Of a stretch of DNA of 64,000 nucleotides, positions 51,745 through 60,443 are shown in pieces. The stretch spans positions 7,806-71,805 of the forward strand of contig CAWGUU010000023.1 of assembly GCA_963825765.1 (NCBI GenBank), in the 5' to 3' direction. The number at the start of each line of letters is the position of its first letter. Positions within the stretch are counted from its first letter, which is position 1. The notes under the pieces are model-generated. The model was not told the origin of the DNA. It saw only the letters and a program-made list of their open reading frames with translations, and did not search any database. Position numbers and translations under genes: made by a program. The stretch comes from CAWGUU01 sp963825765. Its GTDB lineage: Bacteria > Actinomycetota > Acidimicrobiia > Acidimicrobiales > AC-14.

Positions 51745-52671
51745 TCAGGCGACCTCCGAGAGAGCGGGTACGTCGCCGGGAGCCGAGACGTTCCGGCTCG
51801 CGATACCCGGGACAATACGGCGGGCCAGCCCGGACAGCACGCTGCCGGGGCCGACCTCGAGGAACATGTCGGCCCCGAGGGCGGCGAGCGTCAGCATCGA
51901 CTCGCGCCAGCGGACCGGTGAGACAAGGTGACGGGTGAGGCGGACGGGCCAGCCGTCCGCCCCGTCGTAGGGTGCGGCGTCGGTGTTGGCGACGACCGCC
52001 GCCGTCGGTGCTGCGAAATGGGTGGCAGCCAGGAACGGCGTCAGGTGGTCGGCGGCCGGCGCCATCAGGGGTGTGTGGAAGGCGGCGCCCACGTTGAGCG
52101 GGATCACCCGCCTGATCCCCAGGCCGGGTGCGCGGGCGATGGCCTGCTCGATGCCTTCGGGCGTCCCCCCGAGGACGACCTGGCCGGGGGCGTTGTCGTT
52201 GGCGACCCAGCAGGTCGCATCGGCGCTCTCGCCGTCGGGGCCGCACGCCGCCTGCGCCTGTTCGATGGTGGCTCCGATCAGGGCCGCCATGCGACCGGGC
52301 CGGGCGTCGGCGGCGGCCTGGGTGGCGCCGGCCCGCTCGGCGGCGACGCGGACACCGTCCTCCAGGGTCAGGGCGCCGGAGGCGATGAGGGCGGTGATCT
52401 GGCCGAGGGAGTGGCCGGCGAACGCCATCGGTGCCTCGACGCTGTCACGCACCGCCTCCCATGCCATCAGGGAGGTCAGCAGCACCGCGAGCTGGGCGTC
52501 CCGGGTGCGGGCCAGCTGGTCGGCGTCGGCCACGAGGAGGAGGTCGGCGAGGGGAAGCTCGACTGCCGCTTCGGCCCGCTCGACCAGCGCCCACGCGGCC
52601 GTCTCACGCCAAGGCTCACCCATTTGAGGGAACTGGGTCCCCTGTCCGGGGAACAAGACGGCGAGGCCCAT
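51745..52671 (-). CDS. fabD: Malonyl-CoA:ACP transacylase
   Basis: The product has 308 residues. LFPGQGTQFPQMG opens the fold, the nucleophile is in FAGHSLGQITAL, the catalytic His in NVGAAFHTPLM, and VSPVRWRESM and EVGPGSVLSGL close the active site. It loads malonate onto ACP. The gene follows trpA by 98 nt, so it probably has its own promoter; the ATG at 52671 has only a weak ribosome site. Confidence 0.94.
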   Translation of the reverse strand: MGLAVLFPGQGTQFPQMGEPWRETAAWALVERAEAAVELPLADLLLVADADQLARTRDAQLAVLLTSLMAWEAVRDSVEAPMAFAGHSLGQITALIASGALTLEDGVRVAAERAGATQAAADARPGRMAALIGATIEQAQAACGPDGESADATCWVANDNAPGQVVLGGTPEGIEQAIARAPGLGIRRVIPLNVGAAFHTPLMAPAADHLTPFLAATHFAAPTAAVVANTDAAPYDGADGWPVRLTRHLVSPVRWRESMLTLAALGADMFLEVGPGSVLSGLARRIVPGIASRNVSAPGDVPALSEVA

Positions 52672-52769
52672 GTGAGGGTCTGACCTGCCGGGGGCCGATT
52701 GCGTTACAACTGGTTGAACGGCCGGCCAACGGGGGATGCCGGGGTGAGCGTCGCGGTGTGCGTCTCGGC

Positions 52770-53555
52770 TCAGCCGGCGTCGAGGCCGGCCCGGAGCTCG
52801 GCCACGAAGTCCCCGGCGCCGTCGGGTCCCGCTCCCTCGAGGAGGCGGCGGATCAGGGCGGACCCGACGATGACCCCGTCGGCGTCGGCTGCTGCCTCCG
52901 CCGCCTGCTGGGCGTTGGACACGCCGATGCCGATCAGCACCGGCTTGTCGGTGACCTGCTTGAGCCGGCGACCCATGGCGGTGGCCGACGCGGCCAGGGC
53001 CGAGCGCTCCCCGGTGACGCCCATCATGCCGACGGCGTAGACGAAGCCGTGCGACCGCTCGCAGATCGCCACCAGGCGGGCGTCGGGGGTGGTGGGGGCG
53101 GCGAGAAGGACGGTCTCTACCCCGGCGTCGTCGGCCGCCAGCCCCCAGCCGTCGAGCTCGTCGAGGGGCAGGTCGGGGACGATGGCGCCGGCGACGCCCT
53201 GGTCGGCCAGAGAACGGGCGAACCGGCGGTGTCCGGCGCGGAAGATGACGTTGTAGTACGTCATGACAGCAAGAGGGATGCCGACGTCGACACCACCGAG
53301 GGCGGTGACGATGGCGGCGGGGGTGATGCCGCCGGCCAGGGCCCGCTCGGAGGCCTGCTGGATCACCGGCCCGTCCATGACCGGGTCGCTGAACGGGATG
53401 CCGATCTCGATGGCGTCGGCACCGGCCGCCGCCACCGCCTGCACCACCTCGACCCAATCGGCGCCGAGCCCGCCGGTGACGTAGGGCACGAGGAGCTTGT
53501 GGCCGGCGTCGCGCCGGGCGCGGAGGGCCGACTCGAGGGGTCCGGGACGGGCCAA
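52770..53555 (-). CDS. trpA: Tryptophan synthase alpha subunit
   Basis: The product has 261 residues of TIM-barrel fold. IEIGIPFSDPVMDGPVIQ contains the catalytic Glu region and phosphate contacts, IVPDLPLDE the catalytic Asp, and FVYAVGMMGVTGER and GIGVSNAQQA the phosphate site. It cleaves indole-3-glycerol phosphate and feeds indole to TrpB. The TTG start at 53555 lies 4 nt after the trpB stop. Confidence 0.95.
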   Translation of the reverse strand: MARPGPLESALRARRDAGHKLLVPYVTGGLGADWVEVVQAVAAAGADAIEIGIPFSDPVMDGPVIQQASERALAGGITPAAIVTALGGVDVGIPLAVMTYYNVIFRAGHRRFARSLADQGVAGAIVPDLPLDELDGWGLAADDAGVETVLLAAPTTPDARLVAICERSHGFVYAVGMMGVTGERSALAASATAMGRRLKQVTDKPVLIGIGVSNAQQAAEAAADADGVIVGSALIRRLLEGAGPDGAGDFVAELRAGLDAG

Positions 53556-53559
53556 AGGG

Positions 53560-54753
53560 TTACTCGGCGCTTTCGGGGTCGATCAGGTGCATCACCTGGT
53601 CGACGTCCTTGTCGCCCCGGCCGGAGAGGGTGACGAGGACGGTGGAGCCGCCGGGCAGCTCGTCGGTGCCGGCGGCCCGTACGACCCAGGCCAGTGCGTG
53701 GGCCGACTCCAGGGCCGGGATGATGCCCTCGGTCTGGGCCAGCAGCTTGAAGGCGTCCAATACCTCGGCGTCGTTGGCGGCCACGTAGCGGACCCGGCCG
53801 ATGGACGCCAGGTGGGCGTGCTCGGGGCCGACGCCCGGGTAGTCGAGGCCGGCCGAGATGGAGTGCGCCTCCAGGACCTGGCCGTACTCGTCCTGGAGCA
53901 GGAACGACTTGCTGCCGTGGACGACGCCGGGCACGCCCCTGCCGATGGCGGCCCCGCCCTCGGGCTCGACTCCCACCAGGCGGGCGGAGGTGTCGACGAA
54001 GCCGGCGAAGGTGCCGGCGGCGTTGCTGCCGCCGCCGACGCAGGCGACCACCACGTCGGGATCCATGCCGTCCAGATGGGACCGGGCCTGGAAGGCGGCC
54101 TCGTCGCCGATGATCCGCTGGAACTCGCGCACCATCCACGGGTACGGGTGCGGACCCATGACCGACCCGAGGCAGTAGTGGGTGGTCTCGACCGACGACA
54201 CCCATTCGCGGAGGGTCTCGTTGATGGCGTCCTTGAGGGTGCGGCTGCCCGACGAGACGGTCACCACTTCTGCCCCGAGCAGCTTCATCCGGAACACGTT
54301 GAGCTCCTGGCGGCCGACGTCGACCTCGCCCATGTAGATGCGGCAGTCGAAGCCGAAGAGGGCGGCGGCGGTGGCGGTGGCGACGCCGTGCTGGCCGGCG
54401 CCGGTCTCGGCGATCATCCGGGTCTTGCCCATGCGCCGGGTGAGCAGGGCCTGGCCGACCACGTTGTTGATCTTGTGGGACCCGGTGTGGGCCAGGTCCT
54501 CCCGCTTGAGCAGCACGCGCACGCCCAGGCGGTGCGACAGTCGCCGGCACTCGGTGACCGGCGTCGGCCGGCCGCCGTAGTCGCGCAGGATGGCGACGTA
54601 CTCGGCGCGGAAGGCCGAGTCGTCCCACGCCTCGGCGAACGCGCCCTCGAGCTCGATGCAGGCAGGTACCAGCGACTCGGGCAGGTACCGGCCGCCGAAG
54701 TCGCCGAAGCGGCCGCCCGCAGAGGGGTCGCCCATGAGGTGGACGGAGGTCAT
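53560..54753 (-). CDS. trpB: Tryptophan synthase beta subunit (TrpB1)
   Basis: The product has 397 residues. FGDFGGRYLPESLVPA starts the fold, the PLP lysine is in HTGSHKINN, the catalytic Glu is in ETGAGQHG and the phosphate-binding loop is GGGSNAAG. Joins indole to serine. Its ATG at 54753 sits below a 12-bp stem loop. A second, TrpB2-type gene lies 0.8 kb upstream in the same cluster. Confidence 0.96.
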   Translation of the reverse strand: MTSVHLMGDPSAGGRFGDFGGRYLPESLVPACIELEGAFAEAWDDSAFRAEYVAILRDYGGRPTPVTECRRLSHRLGVRVLLKREDLAHTGSHKINNVVGQALLTRRMGKTRMIAETGAGQHGVATATAAALFGFDCRIYMGEVDVGRQELNVFRMKLLGAEVVTVSSGSRTLKDAINETLREWVSSVETTHYCLGSVMGPHPYPWMVREFQRIIGDEAAFQARSHLDGMDPDVVVACVGGGSNAAGTFAGFVDTSARLVGVEPEGGAAIGRGVPGVVHGSKSFLLQDEYGQVLEAHSISAGLDYPGVGPEHAHLASIGRVRYVAANDAEVLDAFKLLAQTEGIIPALESAHALAWVVRAAGTDELPGGSTVLVTLSGRGDKDVDQVMHLIDPESAE

Positions 54754-54761
54754 GACTGCGA

Positions 54762-54809
54762 TTCTGCTCGCGCTTGTACCACCTCCAGCCGGGAATTGCG
54801 CGAGCAGAA
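54762..54809 (-). promoter_or_regulatory. 12-bp stem loop between trpF and trpB
   Basis: TTCTGCTCGCGC (54762-54773) and GCGCGAGCAGAA (54798-54809) are perfect inverted repeats with a 24-nt loop. On the transcribed minus strand the loop carries CTGGAGGTGG, the only good ribosome-site-like sequence before trpB. The trpB ATG is 8 nt beyond the stem. Folding would bring the site close to the start codon or hide it from ribosomes. Confidence 0.65.
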
Positions 54810-54823
54810 ACCGGGACCGGAGA

Positions 54824-55498
54824 TCACAGGTCGTCCTGGTCGAACGGATCCGGGCTCCCGTCGTCGCCGACGATGGCCGGGACCGGGTCGCGGTCGGCGA
54901 CCCCTGCCGCCCGGGCCGCCAGCACGAAGGCGCGGAGCTTGCGGGGGTCCTTGCGGCCGGGGGTGGACTCCACGCCGGTGGCCACGTCGACGCCCCAGGG
55001 ATGGACCTGGGCCACCGCCTCGCCCACGTTGTCGGCGGTGAGGCCGCCGGCCAGCATCAGGCGCAGGCCGTCGGGCGCCTCGGCCAGCGCCCAGTCGAAC
55101 ACCTTGCCCGACCCGGGCAGCGGCGAGTCGACCATGATCACGTCGGCCCCGTACTCGCCGGCCCGGGCGATCGTGGCGTCGCCGGCGGGGAAGGCCTGGA
55201 TGACGAACCTGACCCGCTGGCGGACGTACTGAGCGTGTTCCGGCGGCTCGTGGCCGTGGAGCTGGGCACCGCCGAGCCGGGCTCCGTTGACAACCTCGAC
55301 CACCCGGGCCGGCGCCTCGTCGCGGAACACGCCGATGGTGAGGACCTCGGGAGGCAGCCGCTTGGCGATCTCGGCGGCCAGCTGGGGCGTGACCTGCCGC
55401 CGCGACGGGGCGAAGATGAACCCGATGGCGTCGGCGCCCATGGCCACCGCCAGCAGGGCGTCCTCCTCGTTTGTCGTCCCGCAGATCTTGACGAACAC
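54824..55498 (-). CDS. trpF: Phosphoribosylanthranilate isomerase
   Basis: The product has 224 residues. VKICGTTNEEDALLA holds the catalytic Cys, GADAIGFIFAPSRRQV the phosphate region, IMVDSPLPGSGKVFDW the catalytic Asp, and LMLAGGLTADNV and GVDVATGVESTPGRKD close the barrel. Third step after anthranilate in tryptophan synthesis. GTG start at 55498. Confidence 0.94.
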   Translation of the reverse strand: MFVKICGTTNEEDALLAVAMGADAIGFIFAPSRRQVTPQLAAEIAKRLPPEVLTIGVFRDEAPARVVEVVNGARLGGAQLHGHEPPEHAQYVRQRVRFVIQAFPAGDATIARAGEYGADVIMVDSPLPGSGKVFDWALAEAPDGLRLMLAGGLTADNVGEAVAQVHPWGVDVATGVESTPGRKDPRKLRAFVLAARAAGVADRDPVPAIVGDDGSPDPFDQDDL

Positions 55499-55559
55499 CT
55501 GGCTGACGGTACCGGGTCGGCCGTGTCGCTCCTGGGAACCTGGTCGTTCAGGACGTGGC

Positions 55560-56816
55560 TCAGCCGTCGAGGTTCCCGTGCAGGTAGGCGTCGTAGGCGG
55601 ACAGGTCGAGCAAGCCGTGGCCGGAGTAGCCGAACAGGATCACCCGCTCGGCGCCCTCCTCCTTGGCGAGGAGGGCCTCGTCGATGGCGGCCCGGACGGC
55701 GTGGGCGGTCTCGGGGGCCGGGATGGTGCCCTGGACCCTGGCGAACTGGACCGCCGCCTCGAAGACCTTGCCCTGGGGGTAGGCCACCGCCTCCATCCGT
55801 CCGGACTTGACCAGGTTGGAGATGATCGGCGCGTCGCCGTGGTAGCGCAGGCCCCCGGCGTGGATGGGTGGGGGCATGAAGTCGTGGCCGAGGGTGTACA
55901 TGGCCAGCAGCGGCGTCAGGCCGACGGTGTCGCCGAAGTCGTAGTCGAACCGTCCCGAGGTCAGGGTCGGGCAGGAGGACGGCTCGACGGCCACCAGGCG
56001 AACGTCGGTGTCGGGAACGAAGGGCAGGGCGATGCCGCCAAGGTTGGATCCCCCACCGCAGCAGCCGATGACGACGTCGGGGGCGGACTCGCCGGCCATG
56101 GCCAACTGCTCCTTGGCCTCCAGGCCGATGACGGTCTGGTGCAGCAGGACGTGGTTCAGCACCGAGCCGAGGGCGTAGTGGGTGTCCTCCCGGGTGGCGG
56201 CGTCGCCCACGGCGTCGCTGATGGCCGACCCGAGGGACCCGGAGGACTCGGGATCGCCGACGGGCGAGGGCACGACCGTGCCGCCCCACGTCTCGATCAT
56301 CATCCGGCGGTACGGCTTCTGGTTGAACGACGACCGCACCATGTAGACCTTGCACTCCAGCCCGAAGAGGGAGCAGGCCAGCGACAGCGCGCTCCCCCAC
56401 TGGCCGGCGCCTGTCTCGGTGGCCAGCCGGGCGATGCCCGCCTGCCTGTTGTAGAAGGCCTGAGGGATGGCGGTGTTCGGCTTGTGCGAACCGGCGGGCG
56501 ACACCGACTCGTCCTTGAAGTAGATGCGGGCCGGGGTGCCCAGGGCAGCCTCCAGCCGGTGGGCGCGCACGAGGGGTGTCGGGCGCCAGAGGCGGAGGAC
56601 GTCGAGCACCTCGCCGGGCACGTCGACCCACGGCTCGGTCGACACCTCCTGGCCGATGAGGGCCATCGGGAACAGGGGGGCCAGGTCGTCGGGCCCGACC
56701 GGCTGCCGGGTGGCCGGGTGCAGCGGTGGCTGCAACGGCTCCAGCAGGTGGGGGGCGACGTTGAACCACGCCTCGGGGACACGGTCGGGCGGAAGGATCC
56801 AACGGGGTCCGGTCAC
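55560..56816 (-). CDS. TrpB2-type tryptophan synthase beta-like protein
   Basis: The product has 418 residues. The longer N-terminus (PPDRVPEAWFNVAPHL) and RPTPLVRAHRLEAALGTPARIYFKDE, PLP lysine in AGSHKPNTA and ATETGAGQWGSALS are marks of TrpB2, which differs from TrpB1 (HTGSHKINN). ITS C-terminal part has YSGHGLLDLSAYDAYL. TrpB2 proteins make tryptophan from indole and serine or from phosphoserine without TrpA. GTG start 7 nt after the trpC stop. Confidence 0.9.
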   Translation of the reverse strand: MTGPRWILPPDRVPEAWFNVAPHLLEPLQPPLHPATRQPVGPDDLAPLFPMALIGQEVSTEPWVDVPGEVLDVLRLWRPTPLVRAHRLEAALGTPARIYFKDESVSPAGSHKPNTAIPQAFYNRQAGIARLATETGAGQWGSALSLACSLFGLECKVYMVRSSFNQKPYRRMMIETWGGTVVPSPVGDPESSGSLGSAISDAVGDAATREDTHYALGSVLNHVLLHQTVIGLEAKEQLAMAGESAPDVVIGCCGGGSNLGGIALPFVPDTDVRLVAVEPSSCPTLTSGRFDYDFGDTVGLTPLLAMYTLGHDFMPPPIHAGGLRYHGDAPIISNLVKSGRMEAVAYPQGKVFEAAVQFARVQGTIPAPETAHAVRAAIDEALLAKEEGAERVILFGYSGHGLLDLSAYDAYLHGNLDG

Positions 56817-56823
56817 GGGTCGC

Positions 56824-57618
56824 TCACGGGGTACCTCGCAGGGCTCGCAGGGCTTGGGCAGGGTCCGCCGCGGTGACGAGGCTCTCGCCGACGAGGATGG
56901 CGTCGTAGCCGGCGGCGGCGAGAGCGTCGACCTGGGCCGGGCCGGATATGCCGGACTCGGCCACCTTCACGATCCCCTTCGGAATCAGGTCGGCCAGCCG
57001 CACGGCCCGGGTGGGGTCGACCTCGAAGGTCCGCAGGTCACGCTGGTTGACACCGATCAAGTCGGCGCCGGCGTCGATGGCGATCTTCAGCTGGGCCTCG
57101 TCGTGCACCTCGATCAGCGCCGAAAGGTTCAGACCCTCGGCCAGGCTCCGCAGGCGGTAGACCTCCTCCGGCGTGAGGGCGGCGACGATGAGAAGAACGG
57201 CGTCGGCACCCATGGCCCTGGCGTCGGCGACGTCGCGGCCGTCCACCGTGAAGTCCTTGCGCAGCACGGGGAGGTCGGTGGCGCTGCGGACCGCGGCCAC
57301 GTCGTCAGGGGACCCGCCGAAGAACTCGCTGTCGGTGAGGACCGAGATGGCGACCGCACCCCCCGACTGGTAGGCGGCGGCCAGGGCGGCAGGGTCCAGG
57401 TCGGTGGCCAGGTCGCCCTTCGACGGCGAGCGCCGCTTGATCTCCGCGATCACCGACGGCCGCCCGGGGGTCGCCTCGGACGCCGCCGCCAGTGCGGCAC
57501 GGAACGGCCGCGGGTCGGGCACCCCGAAGGCCGCCGACATCGCCTGGTCGAGCCAGCGGGGGTCCTCCCTGGAGGCCTTGCGCTTGGCGGCCATGATGCG
57601 ATCGAGGGCTGTGGTCAT
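56824..57618 (-). CDS. trpC: Indole-3-glycerol phosphate synthase
   Basis: The product has 264 residues. IAEIKRRSPSKGDLA holds the catalytic Lys and substrate loop, VLRKDFTVD the second catalytic Lys, and GVNQRDLRTFEVD, VAESGISG and ILVGESLV complete the barrel. It makes indole-glycerol phosphate. It opens the trp operon, diverging from the MT-A70 gene across 30 nt that must hold both start regions. Confidence 0.95.
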   Translation of the reverse strand: MTTALDRIMAAKRKASREDPRWLDQAMSAAFGVPDPRPFRAALAAASEATPGRPSVIAEIKRRSPSKGDLATDLDPAALAAAYQSGGAVAISVLTDSEFFGGSPDDVAAVRSATDLPVLRKDFTVDGRDVADARAMGADAVLLIVAALTPEEVYRLRSLAEGLNLSALIEVHDEAQLKIAIDAGADLIGVNQRDLRTFEVDPTRAVRLADLIPKGIVKVAESGISGPAQVDALAAAGYDAILVGESLVTAADPAQALRALRGTP

Positions 57619-57648
57619 CAGGGATGAACGGGAGGGGTCATCTCGGGG

Positions 57649-58290
57649 ATGGTATCCACCCCCATCCTGCTGCTGGCTGGAAAACTCCGCCCTGTGGACC
57701 TGGCGCACCTCGACGGCGGGCCCTTCGGCACCGTCCTGGCCGACCCGCCGTGGCGTTTCGCCCACCGCACCGGGAAGATCTCGCCCGAGTACCGGCGCCA
57801 CGCCCGGTACCGGACGATGACCACCGCCGAGATCGGGGCGCTCCCGGTGGCGGCCGGCGTCGCCGACGACGCCCACCTCTACCTGTGGGTGCCGAACGCC
57901 CTTCTGGCCGACGGCCTGGCGGTGATGCAGGGCTGGGGCTTCACGTACAAGGCCAACCTGGTGTGGCACAAGGTGCTGGGCGACGGACGCAGCGACCGTC
58001 GAGGCGTGGGCTTCTACTTCCGCAACGTCACCGAGCTGGTGCTCTTCGGCGTCCGGGGCAGCATGCGGACGCTCCAACCCGGCCGCCGCCAGGTGAACCT
58101 CTTCGCCAGCCGCAAGCGCGAGCACTCCCGAAAACCCGAGCAGCTGTACGACATCGTCGAGTCGTGCTCCCCGGGTCCGTACCTGGAGCTGTTCGCCCGG
58201 CACCCGCGGCTCGGCTGGGCGGCCTGGGGCGACGAGGCGCCTGGATTGATCGGCGCGACGGGGCCGGCCCGGGAGGGTGCGCGACCATAG
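57649..58290 (+). CDS. MT-A70-family adenine N6-methyltransferase
   Basis: The product has 213 residues. The catalytic DPPW lies in VLADPPWRFAHRTG, followed by LYLWVPNALLADGLAVM, FTYKANLVWHKV, GFYFRNVTELVLFGVRG and SRKREHSRKPEQLYDIVE, the order of bacterial MT-A70 enzymes. These methylate adenine in DNA or RNA. No restriction gene is adjacent, so it may be a solitary enzyme. The response regulator gene begins 8 nt downstream in the same direction. Confidence 0.85.
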   Translation: MVSTPILLLAGKLRPVDLAHLDGGPFGTVLADPPWRFAHRTGKISPEYRRHARYRTMTTAEIGALPVAAGVADDAHLYLWVPNALLADGLAVMQGWGFTYKANLVWHKVLGDGRSDRRGVGFYFRNVTELVLFGVRGSMRTLQPGRRQVNLFASRKREHSRKPEQLYDIVESCSPGPYLELFARHPRLGWAAWGDEAPGLIGATGPAREGARP

Positions 58291-58298
58291 CGAACGGG

Positions 58299-58985
58299 AT
58301 GAGCTCCTCCACCGACGCCGGGACGATCGTCGTGGTGGAGGACGATCCCAACATCGCCGACCTGGTCGAGCTCTACCTGCGCCAGGAGGGCTTCCGGGTC
58401 GTGCAGGCGGCCGACGGCGACACCGGACTCGAAGCGGTCCGCAGCCAGGAGCCGCGCCTGGTGATCCTCGACGTCGGCCTGCCCGGTGGCATCGACGGGC
58501 TGGAGGTGTGCCGGCGGCTCCGCGTCGACAGCAACGTGCCGATCATCGTCCTCACCGCCCGCGGCGACGAGATCGACCGCGTGCTCGGCCTCGAGCTGGG
58601 AGCCGACGACTACGTGCCCAAGCCGTTCCTCCCCCGGGAGCTGGTCGCCAGGGTCAGGGCGCTGCTGAGGCGGGCCGACGGCATGCCCCGCGACCTGGCC
58701 GTCCCGCTGGTTGTCGGGGAGGTCGAGGTCGACTGCGCCCGCCGGGAGGCCCGGCTGCGGGGCACGGTCGTCCCTCTGGCCACCCGCGAGTTCGACCTGC
58801 TGCGGTACTTGGCCGAAAACGCCGGTCTGGCCCTCACCCGCCAGCAGATCCTCGACGGCGTGTGGGGCCGGGACTGGTTCGGCGACCAGCGCACCATCGA
58901 CGTCCACGTCCGGCAGCTGCGCAAGAAGTTGGGCACCGGCCTCCCGCTGGCCACGGTGTGGGGCGTCGGCTACAGGCTGGGCTGA
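58299..58985 (+). CDS. OmpR-type response regulator
   Basis: The product has 228 residues. Acidic pocket VVVEDDPN, phosphoacceptor D58 in VILDVGLPGG, Thr in VLTARGDE and Lys in YVPKPF. The C-terminal winged helix carries ATREFDLLRYLAENAGLALT and TIDVHVRQLRKKLG. Five nt after its TGA the start-codon repeat array leads into the kinase gene. Confidence 0.92.
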   Translation: MSSSTDAGTIVVVEDDPNIADLVELYLRQEGFRVVQAADGDTGLEAVRSQEPRLVILDVGLPGGIDGLEVCRRLRVDSNVPIIVLTARGDEIDRVLGLELGADDYVPKPFLPRELVARVRALLRRADGMPRDLAVPLVVGEVEVDCARREARLRGTVVPLATREFDLLRYLAENAGLALTRQQILDGVWGRDWFGDQRTIDVHVRQLRKKLGTGLPLATVWGVGYRLG

Positions 58986-58990
58986 GCGCC

Positions 58991-59044
58991 ATGACCCGGC
59001 GTCTGCCCACATGACGAGACGTCTGCCCACATGACGAGACGTTT
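58991..59044 (+). repeat. 20-bp tandem repeats forming two minicistrons before the kinase gene
   Basis: Units start at 58991, 59011 and 59031; the second is ATGACGAGACGTCTGCCCAC and the first differs at two to three bases. The third keeps the first 12 bases and then becomes the kinase gene. Units one and two each read MTRRLPT and stop at a TGA that overlaps the ATG of the next unit (ATGA). The kinase itself begins MTRRLIVTVV. Confidence 0.9.
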
Positions 59045-60407
59045 GATTGTCACCGTGGTCGCCATCGTGGCTGCGGCCCTGGCTGTCGCCACCGTCGTGA
59101 CCTTCGTCCTGGTGCGGGTCGAGGCGCGCGAGCAGGCCCGTACCGAGCTCCGCCGCCAGGCGGTCCGGTTGGCCACCCAGGTGGAGTCCGTGCAGGCCCC
59201 TGGCGCGCTGGCCGCGGTCGTGCGCGCCCTGCGGTTGGAGGGCGCCGGCGTCCTCCGTGTGGGGCCCGACGCCGGGCTGCGCGGCCAGCTCCCGCCGGGC
59301 GTGGTCCGCGACGACATCGACGTCGACCTTTTGCGGGCCGGAAAGCCCCTCACCGGCGAGCGAGCGGGCGTGCTCTTCGCCGCCGCCCCGGCCCAGCGGG
59401 GCGAGACCCTCGTCGTGGTCCTGAGCCGGAACGTCGGGGCCGGCCAGGTGGTGCTCGGCCCCTGGTTCCTGGCGATCATGCTGGCCACCCTGGCCGCGGC
59501 CGCCGCCGTGGCCGTCAACCTGGGTCGGCGCCTGACCCGCCCGCTGCGGGAGGCCCAGGACGCGACCCGGCGGATCGCCGCCGGCGACCTGGCGGTGCGG
59601 GTGCCCGAGGAGCAGGCCGACGGTTCCGAGCTGGAGGGTCTGGCCCGCTCCATCAACGTGATGGCGGCCAGCCTGGAGCGGTCCCGAGGGTTGGAGCGGC
59701 AGTTCCTGCTGTCGGTGTCCCACGACCTGCGGACCCCCCTGACGTCGATCCGCGGCTATGCCGAGGCGCTGGCCGAGGACCGCGCGCCCGATTCGGCGCG
59801 GGCGGGGGCGATCATCGCGGCGGAGGCGGCGAGGCTCGAGCGCCTGGTTGGCGACCTGCTCGAGCTCGCCAACTTCGACGCCCGGCGCTTCTCGCTCGAC
59901 ATCCGCAGCACCGACGTCGGCGAGGTTGTGGCCGACACCGCCGAGGGCTTCCGCCCCGCCGCCGACCGGGCCGGGGTCGGGCTGGACGTCCTTGGGGATC
60001 CGTCGGCCGCCGGCACCGGCTTGCTGCCGCCGGTTGCCGCCGACCCCGACCGCTTGGCCCAGATCGTCGCCAACCTGGTGGAGAACGCCCTGAAGTTCGC
60101 CCGGTCGCAGATCTCGGTGGCCGTCGTCGCTGTCAAAGCCGTGACCGCTGCTCCCGACGGCGACGGGGTGGCGATCGTCGTGGAGGACGACGGCCCCGGC
60201 ATCGCCGCGGAGGACGCCACCAGGGTGTTCGAGCGCTTCTACCAGTCGAGCCGGGTGCCGGTACGCCAGGTGGGGTCCGGCCTGGGGCTGGCCATCGTGG
60301 CCGAGCTTGTCGCGGCCATGGGCGGGACGGTCAGGGCGGAGCCGGCGCCGCGCGGCGGGACGCGGGTGATCGTCGGGCTACGGGCGTGGCGGATGGCTGA
60401 GCTGTAG
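59031..60407 (+). CDS. Membrane sensor histidine kinase
   Basis: The product has 458 residues. Helices at about 5-28 and 143-163 flank an extracytoplasmic domain of ~110 residues. HAMP follows (RRLTRPLREAQDATRRIAAG), then the phosphoacceptor H231 in SVSHDLRTPLTSI and the ATPase domain with N-box QIVANLVENALKFA, G1 VEDDGPGIA and G2 VGSGLGLAI. It pairs with the OmpR-type regulator just upstream. Its ATG at 59031 is the third of three tandem ATGs. Confidence 0.92.
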   Translation: MTRRLIVTVVAIVAAALAVATVVTFVLVRVEAREQARTELRRQAVRLATQVESVQAPGALAAVVRALRLEGAGVLRVGPDAGLRGQLPPGVVRDDIDVDLLRAGKPLTGERAGVLFAAAPAQRGETLVVVLSRNVGAGQVVLGPWFLAIMLATLAAAAAVAVNLGRRLTRPLREAQDATRRIAAGDLAVRVPEEQADGSELEGLARSINVMAASLERSRGLERQFLLSVSHDLRTPLTSIRGYAEALAEDRAPDSARAGAIIAAEAARLERLVGDLLELANFDARRFSLDIRSTDVGEVVADTAEGFRPAADRAGVGLDVLGDPSAAGTGLLPPVAADPDRLAQIVANLVENALKFARSQISVAVVAVKAVTAAPDGDGVAIVVEDDGPGIAAEDATRVFERFYQSSRVPVRQVGSGLGLAIVAELVAAMGGTVRAEPAPRGGTRVIVGLRAWRMAEL

Positions 60408-60443
60408 ACCTGTGGCTCTTCCGGTCTGAGTCGTCCTGGCGCC

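Noticed and set aside
49688..51931. A 747-codon frame opposite fabG and fabH
   Set aside because: It lies wholly antisense to well-supported genes and shows no domain.
52700..52745. GGCCGGCC palindrome between trpA and fabD as an operator
   Set aside because: Short GC palindromes are expected by chance at this base composition.
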